Shown: positions 9,516 to 17,523, counted from the first letter of the stretch. The stretch is 64,000 nt of DNA from Algibacter marinivivus (GCF_003143755.1 NZ_QFRI01000003.1:1-64000), one strand, 5' to 3'. Notes: a model not told the origin generated them from the letters alone. Program-made: numbers and translations.

Positions 9516-9570
9516 ATCGATTAAAAACATGTATTTCATCGATTTTAATTGTTTTTAATCGATGAAATAC
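9516..9570 (-). terminator. Nested inverted repeats after pdxH (terminator or attenuator-like)
   Basis: Two perfect, overlapping stems are possible. One pairs GTATTTCATCGATT (9531-9544) with its complement at 9557-9570. The other pairs ATCGATTAAAAAC (9516-9528) with GTTTTTAATCGAT (9551-9563). They share the right arm, so only one can form. On the minus strand the first hairpin is followed by ATGTTTTTAA, so it may terminate pdxH upstream of the CAP gene. Confidence 0.5.
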
Positions 9571-9607
9571 AATAATTATGTAAGCAAAATTGTATTTAAA
9601 CGATGAT

Positions 9608-10255
9608 TTAAGGAGATAATCGATGAATTTGCCATTTATAATCCTCTTGGAGTCTATAGCGTATGCGATCATGGAGTCTATTTGGTCTCCCTTGCCAAAA
9701 TTCTATTTCTGCTGGTTTTATAATATAACCACCCCAATATTCTGGTCTAGAAATTTCTTTTCCTTCAAACTCGCTTTCAATTTCAGAAAGTTTATTTTCA
9801 AGAGCTTCTCTATCTTTTACAATGTCACTTTGGTTAGAAACTACAGCTCCTAATTGACTACCACGGGGTCTTGATTCAAAATAACCATCGCTTAAGTTTT
9901 TAGCTATCTTTTCAGCTTTACCTTTGATAATAATTTGTCTTTCAGCGCCATGCCAAAAAAAAGATAAACAAACATTTGGGTTAGCATCTATTGCTTTACC
10001 TTTCTCACTATTATAGTTTGTATAAAAAATAAATCCTTCATATGTATACTTCTTTAAAAGCACTACTCTATTCTTAGGAAAACCATCTAAACCTAGAGTA
10101 GAAATTGTCATGGCGTTGGTTTCATCTTCTGCAAAATGAGTATCAACTTCAAAAAACCATTTTTGGAATAACTCCATCGGATTTTCTGGCACCTCATTTA
10201 AAAGTAGCTCCCCTTTTTCGTAAGATTTTCTATAATTGCCTAAGTCTTTATCCAT
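9608..10255 (-). CDS. pdxH: Pyridoxamine 5'-phosphate oxidase
   Basis: PdxH oxidises pyridoxine or pyridoxamine 5'-phosphate to pyridoxal phosphate using FMN and O2. Family motifs are clear: DLGNYRKSYEKGELL at the N-terminus, AMTISTLGLDGFPKNRVVLL, GFIFYTNYNSEKGKAID, CLSFFWHGAERQIIIKG, FESRPRGSQLGAVVS and the C-terminal EFWQGRPNRLHDR and WQIHRLSP. The chosen start is the ATG at 10255, giving 215 residues, the usual length. The frame runs open to a TTG at 10297, but the extra 14 residues are not family-like. The gene is monocistronic and divergent from the SRPBCC gene. Confidence 0.95.
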   Translation of the reverse strand: MDKDLGNYRKSYEKGELLLNEVPENPMELFQKWFFEVDTHFAEDETNAMTISTLGLDGFPKNRVVLLKKYTYEGFIFYTNYNSEKGKAIDANPNVCLSFFWHGAERQIIIKGKAEKIAKNLSDGYFESRPRGSQLGAVVSNQSDIVKDREALENKLSEIESEFEGKEISRPEYWGGYIIKPAEIEFWQGRPNRLHDRIRYRLQEDYKWQIHRLSP

Positions 10256-10329
10256 AGCATTGCAATTTACGTGTTTTTTAAAATAATCTAAACACAATTT
10301 TTTATTATCTTATTGGCAAACTTTATATC

Positions 10330-10758
10330 ATGAAATTTGTTTGTAGTATTAGCATCAATAAGCCAATTAATGAAGTAGTAAAACATTTTGAAGACCCAGA
10401 AGCTTTAAAGCAATCGCAAGAGGGTTTTATAAGGATGGAACATTTGAGCGGAAATGAAGGTGAAGCTGGAGCAAAATCTAAATTAGTTTACAAGAAGTTT
10501 GATTTAATTGAAACTATAATTCATAATACTTTACCTAACGAGTTTTATGCTAAATATGAGCATAAAAGCATGATAAATACCATGCGCTCTAATTTTAACG
10601 CTTTAGGTAAAAACGAAACAAAATTAACTACAGAAATTGAGTATACTGAGTTTAAAGGTTTTTTTATAAAACTTATAGCCAAATTTTTTCCGAATATGTT
10701 TAAGAAACAGGTTGATAAGTGGCTTATAAAATTTAAAGCCTACTGTGAAAATAAATAG
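10330..10758 (+). CDS. SRPBCC (START-like) family protein
   Basis: This 142-residue protein has the SRPBCC opening (SISINKPINEVVKHFEDPEAL), a middle with GEAGAKSKLVY, and a long amphipathic C-terminal helix ending in MFKKQVDKWLIKFKAYCE. The helix-grip fold binds hydrophobic ligands in many families, but no ligand can be read here. No signal peptide is present, so it is cytoplasmic. It is divergent from pdxH by 74 bases. A small inverted repeat (AAGTTTT / AAAACTT) follows the stop and could be a weak terminator. Confidence 0.75.
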   Translation: MKFVCSISINKPINEVVKHFEDPEALKQSQEGFIRMEHLSGNEGEAGAKSKLVYKKFDLIETIIHNTLPNEFYAKYEHKSMINTMRSNFNALGKNETKLTTEIEYTEFKGFFIKLIAKFFPNMFKKQVDKWLIKFKAYCENK

Positions 10759-10970
10759 TACACTAAGTTTTATTTAAAAACTTAATAAGGTTAAATCTAT
10801 TTTTAACTCAAATACAACATGCATTAGTATATTAAAAATAATCAAATTCTAAGGTCCTCAACCAGAGCATTTCGCATTTATAAAATTATTTGTAACGCAT
10901 AATTAACTTGTTTTAATCTTTCATCCGTAATATTATCCTTACCTTAGTATAACCAACCCTTAAGTATATT

Positions 10971-11384
10971 ATGACTTTTGAGAATTACTCATATAGCAAA
11001 ACAATAGATTATAAAACATTAAAAATGCCCTTTGGCACTTATTATTTATGTGAAAAATTTTTTATTGGCGAGTTGAACGAAGGTATACACTTTGATTGGA
11101 AAAAAACGGAGCTGGTTGTTCAAAAATTGATTGAACACTACGGTGAAAAAGCTAAAATTGGTTTCATTTCCAACAGAATCAATCACTACTCTATTGACCC
11201 AAGTAACTGGACTAAAATTGAAGAAAAATATAATTTAATTATTGCCAGTGCCATTGTTATGTATAATAACTCAACTTATATGAATGCTTCCATAGAAAAA
11301 CAGTTTGCCAAGAGAAGTATAAAAAGATGCATGTCTTTACAAGAAGCTCTTGATTGGATGTTAAGTTTAAAAGAATTTCATTAA
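10971..11384 (+). CDS. Conserved-looking protein of unknown function, 137 aa
   Basis: I do not recognise a defined domain. The protein is cytoplasmic, with alternating beta and alpha character (FGTYYLCEKFFIGELNEG, LVVQKLIEHYGEKAKIGFIS, YNLIIASAIVMYN), an Arg/Lys-rich segment (QFAKRSIKRCMSL) and a final helix (LQEALDWMLS). The size and order of strands and helices faintly recall STAS/SpoIIAA-like proteins that are common in Flavobacteriaceae, but no diagnostic motif supports this. The stop overlaps the stop of the convergent rnz gene by 4 bases. Confidence 0.6.
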   Translation: MTFENYSYSKTIDYKTLKMPFGTYYLCEKFFIGELNEGIHFDWKKTELVVQKLIEHYGEKAKIGFISNRINHYSIDPSNWTKIEEKYNLIIASAIVMYNNSTYMNASIEKQFAKRSIKRCMSLQEALDWMLSLKEFH

Positions 11385-12286
11385 AACTCAAATGTTTTAC
11401 CATCCTCTGCTAATTTAACATTCTCGAAAACAGTTTTAGCTTCTGTTTTAAATTCTTCAATATCCCCATAACGGGTTGAATAATGACCTAAAATTAGAGT
11501 TTCTATATTAGCTTGTTTTGCAATACTTGCAGCTTCTTTGGCTGTAGAATGTTTTGTTTTTACAGCTAAATGCGCATGCTGCTCTAAAAATGTAGACTCA
11601 TGATACAACACATCTGTGTCTCTTATAATAGGAATAATATCTTCCTTATACATAGTATCACTACAAAAGGCATAGCTTTTTGGCTTCTCTGCAGGCTTAG
11701 TAACTGTTTCATTTTTTATAGTAATTCCGTCTTCATTTTCTACATCAAACCCTTGGGTTAATTTTCTATAATATGCAACATTTATATTGGCATCTTCAAC
11801 AGCATGTATTTTTAATTTTCGCAAACCTTCTTTTTCTTTAAACAAAAAACCGTTAGTGTAAACCCTATGATTTAAAGGAATGGTATACACTTCTACTTTA
11901 TCATCCTCAAAAATTAATTCGGAATTTTTTGAATTTAATTCATGGAAAATCAATCTGTAATTGGTCCAAGAATCAGCAAGTTTCATTTGCAAAGTAATTA
12001 TTTCCTTAATACCCTTGGGTCCATAAATATGCAAATCGGTTTCACGAGTAAGCAATCTAAACGTTGAAACTAGACCCACCAAACCAAAAAAATGATCCCC
12101 ATGTAAGTGTGAAATAAAGATATGTTTAATTCGGTTAAACTTAATTTTGTGCTTTCGTAATTGCACTTGCGTACCTTCTCCACAATCAATTAAAAACATG
12201 TGGTTATTAATTTCTAAAACCTGCGAAGTTGTGTTGTTTAAAGTACGTGGTGTTGCACTGTAACAACCTAGAATAGAAAGTTTCAT
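11381..12286 (-). CDS. rnz: Ribonuclease Z (tRNA 3' processing)
   Basis: RNase Z cuts the 3' trailer from precursor tRNAs lacking encoded CCA. The 301-residue protein carries the family start (LSILGCYSATPRTLNNTTSQ), the metal motif SHLHGDHFFGL, later metal ligands in FCSDTMY, YHESTFLEQHAHLA, KHSTAKEAA and LGHYSTRYGD. All zinc ligands appear present. The one tRNA visible in this window lacks an encoded CCA, which fits the enzyme's role. The gene is last in the pyrR-pyrB operon and its ATG overlaps the stop of a 29-codon ORF (ATGA), suggesting translational coupling. Confidence 0.95.
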   Translation of the reverse strand: MKLSILGCYSATPRTLNNTTSQVLEINNHMFLIDCGEGTQVQLRKHKIKFNRIKHIFISHLHGDHFFGLVGLVSTFRLLTRETDLHIYGPKGIKEIITLQMKLADSWTNYRLIFHELNSKNSELIFEDDKVEVYTIPLNHRVYTNGFLFKEKEGLRKLKIHAVEDANINVAYYRKLTQGFDVENEDGITIKNETVTKPAEKPKSYAFCSDTMYKEDIIPIIRDTDVLYHESTFLEQHAHLAVKTKHSTAKEAASIAKQANIETLILGHYSTRYGDIEEFKTEAKTVFENVKLAEDGKTFEF

Positions 12287-12372
12287 CTGTAAATGTTTAT
12301 TGTTTTTAATTGGTCAGATGTAATTTGCCATTGTATGTTTTCTTTTAATTCAAAATAACTTTTATGGCTCAT
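12283..12372 (-). CDS. Candidate 29-aa small protein coupled to rnz
   Basis: An ATG at 12372 opens a frame reading MSHKSYFELKENIQWQI then TSDQLKTINIYR and a TGA that shares bases with the rnz start (ATGA). It begins 6 bases after the stop of the DUF3291 gene. It is therefore packed exactly as an operon gene would be. The peptide is hydrophilic with no membrane segment and no recognised family. It could be a true small protein, a translated leader that couples rnz to the operon, or the remnant of a longer gene. Confidence 0.5.
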   Translation of the reverse strand: MSHKSYFELKENIQWQITSDQLKTINIYR

Positions 12373-12378
12373 TATATA

Positions 12379-12849
12379 CTATTCTTGAATTTTATAATTT
12401 ATAGCATCTTTAGCAGAAAATTTACTTTTAAAAGAGAATGCATAAGGTGTATCTCCATGTTTATTTAAATAATCTAGCCTGTCTTTTGCGTCTTGAAATG
12501 TAGGTTCATAGCCTTCTGGAACATACCAAAAAGCCATATGCATCATTTTCATTTTACTGAACCATTCTTTTTTACGCTTAAAAACTTCTATATGATCTGA
12601 TTTATATGTATAATTAAAAAGAGCATTTAAGCTTGTCCATACAGACATATTAATAAGTAATGAATCATCTTTAAAAATTTTAGCTCCTAGCTCTTTATCT
12701 TCATCTTTCATTCTCCAAATAAAACCCTCTGCAGCATCAGCAATAGCATTCATTTTATCAACATTATTCACAAAATCTTGCATTATGGGATCATCCATTG
12801 GTGCTAACCGTTTTGCAATATTTACTTCAGCAAGATGTAGTGTATGCAT
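12379..12849 (-). CDS. DUF3291 domain-containing protein
   Basis: The 156-residue protein matches the DUF3291 pattern: HLAEVNIAKRLAPMDDP at the start, FVNNVDKMNAIADAAEGFIW, a SVWTSLNALFNYTY stretch, and MHMAFWYVPEGYEPTFQDA near the end. The fold is a ferredoxin-like (dimeric alpha/beta barrel) monooxygenase-type fold by family description; no activity is established. No signal peptide. It lies 2 bases after the 110-residue gene and 6 bases before the small ORF, inside the pyrR-pyrB-rnz operon. Its link to pyrimidines or RNA is unknown. Confidence 0.75.
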   Translation of the reverse strand: MHTLHLAEVNIAKRLAPMDDPIMQDFVNNVDKMNAIADAAEGFIWRMKDEDKELGAKIFKDDSLLINMSVWTSLNALFNYTYKSDHIEVFKRKKEWFSKMKMMHMAFWYVPEGYEPTFQDAKDRLDYLNKHGDTPYAFSFKSKFSAKDAINYKIQE

Positions 12850-12851
12850 TT

Positions 12852-13184
12852 TTAAAAACCTAAATCACGTTCCATATCTTCCATTTCAATAACATCATAA
12901 GCCTCTTGTAGAGTAGGAACTACAATAAGCTCATCAGGAACTGTATCTAAATCTATTTTGCTAGAAACAATTACAAAAGAATGTTTAGTTGCCTTGTGTG
13001 TTTTTGATAAATCCAAAAACTCAACAATTTCAGCTTCTGTAATCATATCCAAACTTGTTAGAGCAACAATAATATTATTGTTTTTAAATTTAGGATAAAG
13101 TGCTTGAAGTTTTTTTACCAACTCAATAATTGAAACCTTTTCCTGTGTTATTATAGATGTATTACCGTTTTGGTTAAAAATCAT
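12852..13184 (-). CDS. Small conserved protein between pyrB and DUF3291, possibly STAS-like
   Basis: The 110-residue protein has an alternating pattern (TSIITQEKVSIIELVKKL, NNIIVALTSLDMI, HSFVIVSSKID, ELIVVPTLQEAYDVIEMED) consistent with a STAS/SpoIIAA-type alpha/beta fold. No phosphorylatable serine motif can be assigned with confidence. It follows pyrB after 3 bases and precedes DUF3291 by 2, so it is co-transcribed. Proteins of this kind next to rnz have sometimes been labelled ribonuclease Z, but this one has no metallo-beta-lactamase motif; that label would be wrong here. Confidence 0.7.
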   Translation of the reverse strand: MIFNQNGNTSIITQEKVSIIELVKKLQALYPKFKNNNIIVALTSLDMITEAEIVEFLDLSKTHKATKHSFVIVSSKIDLDTVPDELIVVPTLQEAYDVIEMEDMERDLGF

Positions 13185-13187
13185 AAT

Positions 13188-14117
13188 CTATTGTTTTATT
13201 TTTGATGCTAGCAAGTAAATAACTGCCATTCTTACTGCAACTCCATTCTGAACTTGATCTAATATAATAGATTGTTTTGAATCTGCAACATCACTCGTAA
13301 TTTCTACACCTCTATTTATTGGACCAGGGTGCATAATAGTAATTTCTTTATCCAAAGAATCGAGTAAATCTTTATTAACCCCAAACTGCTGCGTGTATTC
13401 TCTTGTAGATGGGAAATAGCTTATTTCCATTCTCTCATTTTGCACACGAAGCATATTTGCTACATCACACCAATTCAATGCTTTACGTAAATTAGTTTCA
13501 ACTTTAACTCCAAGCTTATTTATATACTTAGGAATCAAGGTTTTTGGTCCACAAACCATAACTTCTGCGCCTTGAAGTTGCAATGCAAACACATTTGAAA
13601 GCGCTACTCTACTATGCAAAATATCTCCAACAATAACAACCTTTTTTCCTTTTACGTCTCCAAGTTTTTCTCTAATAGAATACGAATCAAGTAATGCTTG
13701 TGTAGGGTGCTCATGTGCGCCATCTCCTGCATTAATTATACTCGCATTTACATGCTTAGATAAAAACACACCAGCACCAGGATTTGGGTGGCGCATCACA
13801 ACCATATCTACTTTCATAGATAATATGTTATTTACGGTATCTATTAAAGTTTCTCCCTTTTTTACTGAAGATTGTGCAGATGAAAAATTAATAACATCAG
13901 CAGACAAACGTTTTTCAGCAAGCTCAAAAGATAATTTAGTTCTAGTAGAATTCTCAAAAAATAAATTGGCAATAGTAATATCTCTAAGCGACGGTACTTT
14001 TTTAATCGGTCTATTAATCACCTCTTTAAAATGATCAGCAGTTTCAAAAATAAGTTGAATATCTTGTTTGTTAAGATATTTAATTCCTAATAAGTGATTT
14101 ACACTTAATTCGCTCAT
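13188..14117 (-). CDS. pyrB: Aspartate carbamoyltransferase catalytic subunit
   Basis: PyrB joins carbamoyl phosphate and aspartate in the first committed step of pyrimidine synthesis. The 309-residue protein has the carbamoyl-phosphate motif FENSTRTKLSFE, MVVMRHPNPGAG, GDGAHEHPTQALLD, the aspartate-side LRVQNERM and IMHPGPINRGVE. No pyrI regulatory gene is adjacent. The gene starts 8 bases after pyrR and shares its promoter. In this family activity is usually in a trimer or an assembly with dihydroorotase; the sequence does not show which. Confidence 0.97.
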   Translation of the reverse strand: MSELSVNHLLGIKYLNKQDIQLIFETADHFKEVINRPIKKVPSLRDITIANLFFENSTRTKLSFELAEKRLSADVINFSSAQSSVKKGETLIDTVNNILSMKVDMVVMRHPNPGAGVFLSKHVNASIINAGDGAHEHPTQALLDSYSIREKLGDVKGKKVVIVGDILHSRVALSNVFALQLQGAEVMVCGPKTLIPKYINKLGVKVETNLRKALNWCDVANMLRVQNERMEISYFPSTREYTQQFGVNKDLLDSLDKEITIMHPGPINRGVEITSDVADSKQSIILDQVQNGVAVRMAVIYLLASKIKQ

Positions 14118-14125
14118 TATTATAT

Positions 14126-14665
14126 TTATTTTTCAATTAAGTAAACGGAATCCTCATTATCATATTCCTTCCAATTTACTTTTACTTTTTCTTCATTTAT
14201 AACATCTACCTGTCTACCTCTATAATCTGGTTGAATTGGTAAATGTCTGCTAAATCGTCTATCAATAAGTGTTAGCAATTCAATTTCGTTAGGTCTACCA
14301 AAGGACTGTATAGCAGTTAAAGCTGCTCTAATACTACGGCCTGTATACAAAACATCATCAACAAACACAATGTTTTTATTTTCTACTAAAAAATTAATTT
14401 TAGTAGCATTAGCTTCTAAAGGTTTATCACCTCTCCTAAAATCATCCCTATAAAACGTAATATCAAGATGTCCCAATTGAATGTTTTTAACCTTATAATC
14501 GTCAGTTAAAATTTTAGCTAATCTATCTGCTAAAAAAACCCCACGAGGCTGTAAACCAATGAGTACCGTATTCGAGAAATCGTTGTGTTTTTCAATAAGT
14601 TGACAAGCCAATCGGTGAAGAATGATGTTTACCTCTTTTGCGTTAAGTAAAACTTTTTGACTCAT
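14126..14665 (-). CDS. pyrR: PyrR: pyrimidine operon regulator / uracil phosphoribosyltransferase
   Basis: The 179-residue protein is a type I phosphoribosyltransferase fold with the PRPP motif NIVFVDDVLYTGRSIRAAL, an N-terminal ILHRLACQLIEKH and the flexible-loop region HLDITFYRDDFRRG. In Gram-positive bacteria PyrR binds mRNA and attenuates pyr operons; in Bacteroidota the RNA role is not well established. I see no clear anti-terminator hairpin in the short leader (about 22 bases from the predicted start site), so here it may act mainly as an enzyme. First gene of the six-gene operon. Confidence 0.93.
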   Translation of the reverse strand: MSQKVLLNAKEVNIILHRLACQLIEKHNDFSNTVLIGLQPRGVFLADRLAKILTDDYKVKNIQLGHLDITFYRDDFRRGDKPLEANATKINFLVENKNIVFVDDVLYTGRSIRAALTAIQSFGRPNEIELLTLIDRRFSRHLPIQPDYRGRQVDVINEEKVKVNWKEYDNEDSVYLIEK

Positions 14666-14690
14666 ATACTATCCAAACGTCGTTGGTGTA

Positions 14691-14698
14691 CAAAGGTA
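14691..14698 (-). promoter_or_regulatory. pyrR operon promoter, Bacteroidota -7 element
   Basis: The minus strand reads TACCTTTG, matching TAnnTTTG, 26 bases before the pyrR ATG. No TTG was found at the -33 position. The short leader argues against attenuation. Confidence 0.55.
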
Positions 14699-14740
14699 AT
14701 GCAAAAATTTAGAAGTAAAAACCATAACTAATAATCTTTA

Positions 14741-14850
14741 TTTGGGCGCAACCCAAAAAGGGTCGGGCTATACGTTACTAGTCCTCGCACCTCTCCCGAT
14801 AGCTATCGGGATCGGGCTGTGGGCTATCCACTACTATCCCTTGCGCACAA
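14741..14850. repeat. Dispersed intergenic element, copy 1
   Basis: A GC-richer block beginning TTTGGGCG and ending near TATCCCTTGCGC, with GGGCTATACGTTAC, AGTCCTCGC and GGGCTGTGGGCTATC in order. The same order recurs at 24314-24410 and, inverted and more diverged, at 35657-35744. This copy has a 16-base perfect palindrome CCCGATAGCTATCGGG (14795-14810). No ORF is present. Confidence 0.8.
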
Positions 14851-14910
14851 CCGCAACTGAAATAACATATATCTAAATTTATTTTGCTACCTAGAGTTTA
14901 TAAAATAAAA

Positions 14911-14934
14911 AAGCCTTACATAAATGTAAGGCTT
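14911..14934 (-). terminator. rpsA terminator
   Basis: An 11-bp perfect inverted repeat, AAGCCTTACAT and its complement, around a 2-base centre, followed on the minus strand by a T-rich stretch (CTTTTTTATTTT). It is 33 bases after the rpsA stop. Confidence 0.9.
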
Positions 14935-14966
14935 TAATATATTATTAAATGAATTTTGAAATACTA

Positions 14967-16814
14967 CTATTTTTTAGCTTTAGTAGTTTTTCCGTCCATT
15001 TTATCTTTAAGAGCTTGTAAAGCATCATTAGCATCACCTAAAGTTGGTTTAGCTTCAGCAGCAGCACTTGCCGCTTTCTTAACAGCTGCTTTTACATTCT
15101 TAATTTCCTCTTCTTTAAAGATAGCTGTATGAGAAGCTACTACACGCTTAAATTCTTTGTTAAACTCAATGATTTTAAACTCTGCAGATTCACCTTTTTT
15201 CACTTTGCTACCATCTTCTTTCTCTAAATGACGAGAAGGAATAAATGCAACGATATCTTCATTAAATGTAACAGTTGCTCCTTTGTCAACAATCTCAGAA
15301 AGTTCAGCAGTATGCGTTGTTCCTAAAGCAAACTCAGTTTCATACTTATCCCAAGGATTTTCAGTAGTTTGTTTGTGTCCTAAAGATAGTTTACGTCCTT
15401 CAACGTCTAATTCAAGTACAACAACATCTAACTTATCACCTACGTTACAGAACTCAGATGGATGCTTGATTTTCTTAGTCCAAGATAAATCAGAGATGTA
15501 AATTAATCCATCAATACCTTCTTCTAATTCAACAAAAACACCAAAGTTTGTAAAGTTACGTACAATACCAGTGTGCTTAGAACCAACTGGGTATTTACCT
15601 GTAATATCTGTCCATGGATCTGGTGTTAATTGTTTAATACCTAAAGACATTTTTCTATCTTCTCTATCTAAAGTTAAGATTACTGCATCAACTTCATCAC
15701 CTACAGTAACGAAATCTTGTGCCGAACGCAAGTGTGTAGACCAAGACATTTCTGAAACGTGAATTAATCCTTCAACACCATCTGCAACTTCAATAAATGC
15801 ACCGTAATCAGCAATTACAACTACTTTACCTTTTACTTTATCACCAACTTTCACCTCTTCTGCAAGAGCTTCCCATGGGTGTTTAGATAATTGTTTAAGA
15901 CCTAATTGGATTCTAGATTTGTTTTCATCAAAATCAAGAATTACAACATTTAATTTTTGATCTAACTCAACAATCTCGTTTGGATGGTTGATTCTAGACC
16001 AAGATAAATCTGTAATGTGAACTAATCCGTCAACACCTCCAAGATCGATGAATACACCGTAAGAAGTAATGTTTTTAACAACACCTTCTAATACTTGACC
16101 TTTTTCTAATTGACCAATAATTTCTTTCTTTTGTTCCTCAATATCAGCTTCAATAAGCGCTTTATGAGATACTACTACGTTTTTGAATTCGTGGTTGATT
16201 TTCACAACTTTAAATTCCATAGTTTTATTTACATACTGATCGTAATCTCTAATTGGTTTAACATCAATTTGAGAACCTGGTAAGAATGCTTCAATTCCGA
16301 AAACATCTACAATCATACCACCTTTAGTTCTACACTTAACAAAACCATTAACGATTTCACCAGTTTCGTGTGCTTTATTCACACGATCCCATGCTTTGAT
16401 TACACGAGCTTTTCTGTGAGATAATACTAATTGTCCTGTTGCGTCTTCACGAACATCAATTAATACTTCTACTTTGTCTCCTACTTTTAAATCTGGATTG
16501 TAACGAAATTCGTTTAAAGAAATAACACCTTCAGATTTAGCGTTGATGTCAATAATAGCATCTCTATCAGAAATGTGTACTACGGTTCCTTCAACTACTT
16601 CGTCATCTAAAGTATCAACGAAATTTTCTGCTACTAATTTTTCAAATTCTTTAAGTTGTTTGTCATCAACCTCATCAATACCTTCTTGGTAATTGTGCCA
16701 GTTAAATTCTTTTAAAAACTTTTCAGGATTTGCTTGTGCTTCAGATACTACTGGAGCTTCTACTGCTGGAGCATCTGTTGCTTCAACTTCAGCTTGTTTT
16801 GCTTTTTCAGCCAT
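14967..16814 (-). CDS. rpsA: 30S ribosomal protein S1
   Basis: S1 binds mRNA and delivers it to the 30S subunit. The 615-residue protein contains six S1/OB-fold repeats from about residue 50 to 570, seen in EGTVVHISDRDAIIDINAKS, GFVKCRTKGGMIVDVFGIEA, GVVKNITSYGVFIDLGGVDG, GKVVVIADYGAFIEVADGVE, GIVRNFTNFGVFVELEEGID and AELSEIVDKGATVTFNED. It has a Glu/Ala-rich N-terminal lead and a Lys/Ala-rich tail (KMDGKTTKAKK). In Bacteroidota, where Shine-Dalgarno sites are rare, S1-dependent initiation is thought to matter more. It is flanked by a good terminator and a single -7 element. Confidence 0.97.
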   Translation of the reverse strand: MAEKAKQAEVEATDAPAVEAPVVSEAQANPEKFLKEFNWHNYQEGIDEVDDKQLKEFEKLVAENFVDTLDDEVVEGTVVHISDRDAIIDINAKSEGVISLNEFRYNPDLKVGDKVEVLIDVREDATGQLVLSHRKARVIKAWDRVNKAHETGEIVNGFVKCRTKGGMIVDVFGIEAFLPGSQIDVKPIRDYDQYVNKTMEFKVVKINHEFKNVVVSHKALIEADIEEQKKEIIGQLEKGQVLEGVVKNITSYGVFIDLGGVDGLVHITDLSWSRINHPNEIVELDQKLNVVILDFDENKSRIQLGLKQLSKHPWEALAEEVKVGDKVKGKVVVIADYGAFIEVADGVEGLIHVSEMSWSTHLRSAQDFVTVGDEVDAVILTLDREDRKMSLGIKQLTPDPWTDITGKYPVGSKHTGIVRNFTNFGVFVELEEGIDGLIYISDLSWTKKIKHPSEFCNVGDKLDVVVLELDVEGRKLSLGHKQTTENPWDKYETEFALGTTHTAELSEIVDKGATVTFNEDIVAFIPSRHLEKEDGSKVKKGESAEFKIIEFNKEFKRVVASHTAIFKEEEIKNVKAAVKKAASAAAEAKPTLGDANDALQALKDKMDGKTTKAKK

Positions 16815-17145
16815 TTAAGATAATTTGGTAATGCCTTTACAGTATGCAATGACACTACTTTTTGTATTCTGTTATGCTTCAGAAATTTTAAGCGATTAAC
16901 ACACAGAAGTGTTATATAATTTTTAGTTTCATTCCTTTTATATTTCTGACGATTCGCTAAAAGGAGTGCAAAAATACATAATATTGATATAATTACCTAA
17001 AAATGAGAAATAAAATACTTGTGACTTTTATCTGAAAAATGTGTCTGAAAAATAGAATCAATAACTTAATTAACATTTGATAAAAACATTCGAATATTTT
17101 AGTATATTGTTCATTACATATTAACACTTTAAAAATAACAAAATC
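16815..17145. other. Divergent intergenic region between rpsA and the LysM gene
   Basis: 331 bases, AT-rich. It holds the probable rpsA -7 element at 16969-16976 and the rpsA leader of about 150 bases. No stable hairpin of riboswitch type and no ORF were seen. A promoter for the LysM gene must lie here, but no exact TAnnTTTG precedes it. Confidence 0.6.
16969..16976 (-). promoter_or_regulatory. rpsA promoter, Bacteroidota -7 element
   Basis: The minus strand reads TATTTTTG (TAnnTTTG), about 155 bases before the rpsA start, leaving a long leader that could host S1 autoregulation. No clear -33 TTG. Confidence 0.45.
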
Positions 17146-17523
17146 ATGGTTAAAGCAAAGTATCAAGAAGTACTAAGTTTAGGAGAGGAACTAAACATTC
17201 AAGACGGCAATGTAACAGAAGAAAACGGAGTTCTTAAAATTAAAGGAACAGCTAACACACAATATGAAAAAGATATTCTTTGGGATAAAATAAAATCAAT
17301 AGGTGGTGATAATCCATCAGATATTATGGCTAATATATCTGTAGCAGATGATAGCGTTTATGCTAGACATACTGTTAAAAGTGGAGAAACATTAGGAAAA
17401 ATAGCTAAGCAATACTATGGTAATGCTTCAAAATATAATGATATTTTTAAAGCTAATTCTGATATCTTAAAAAATCCTGATTTAATTCACCCAGATCAAG
17501 AGTTAATTATTCCTAAATTGTAG
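17146..17523 (+). CDS. BON-LysM protein (Kbp/YgaU-like)
   Basis: The 125-residue protein has an N-terminal BON-like half (NVTEENGVLKIKGTANTQYE) and a C-terminal LysM module (HTVKSGETLGKIAKQYYGN, then DILKNPDLIHPDQELIIPKL). It has no signal peptide and looks cytoplasmic, like E. coli Kbp, which binds K+ and responds to osmotic conditions. It is slightly shorter than Kbp (149). K+ binding is inference from family. It is monocistronic, with a strong hairpin after the stop. Confidence 0.85.
   Translation: MVKAKYQEVLSLGEELNIQDGNVTEENGVLKIKGTANTQYEKDILWDKIKSIGGDNPSDIMANISVADDSVYARHTVKSGETLGKIAKQYYGNASKYNDIFKANSDILKNPDLIHPDQELIIPKL

Noticed and set aside
10256-10297. N-terminal extension of PdxH
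   Set aside because: It begins at a TTG and adds 14 residues that do not fit the family; ATG 10255 gives the normal length.
16815-16968. Riboswitch or structured leader upstream of rpsA
   Set aside because: The leader is long but I could not find convincing stems or a known motif; S1 autoregulation remains only a thought.
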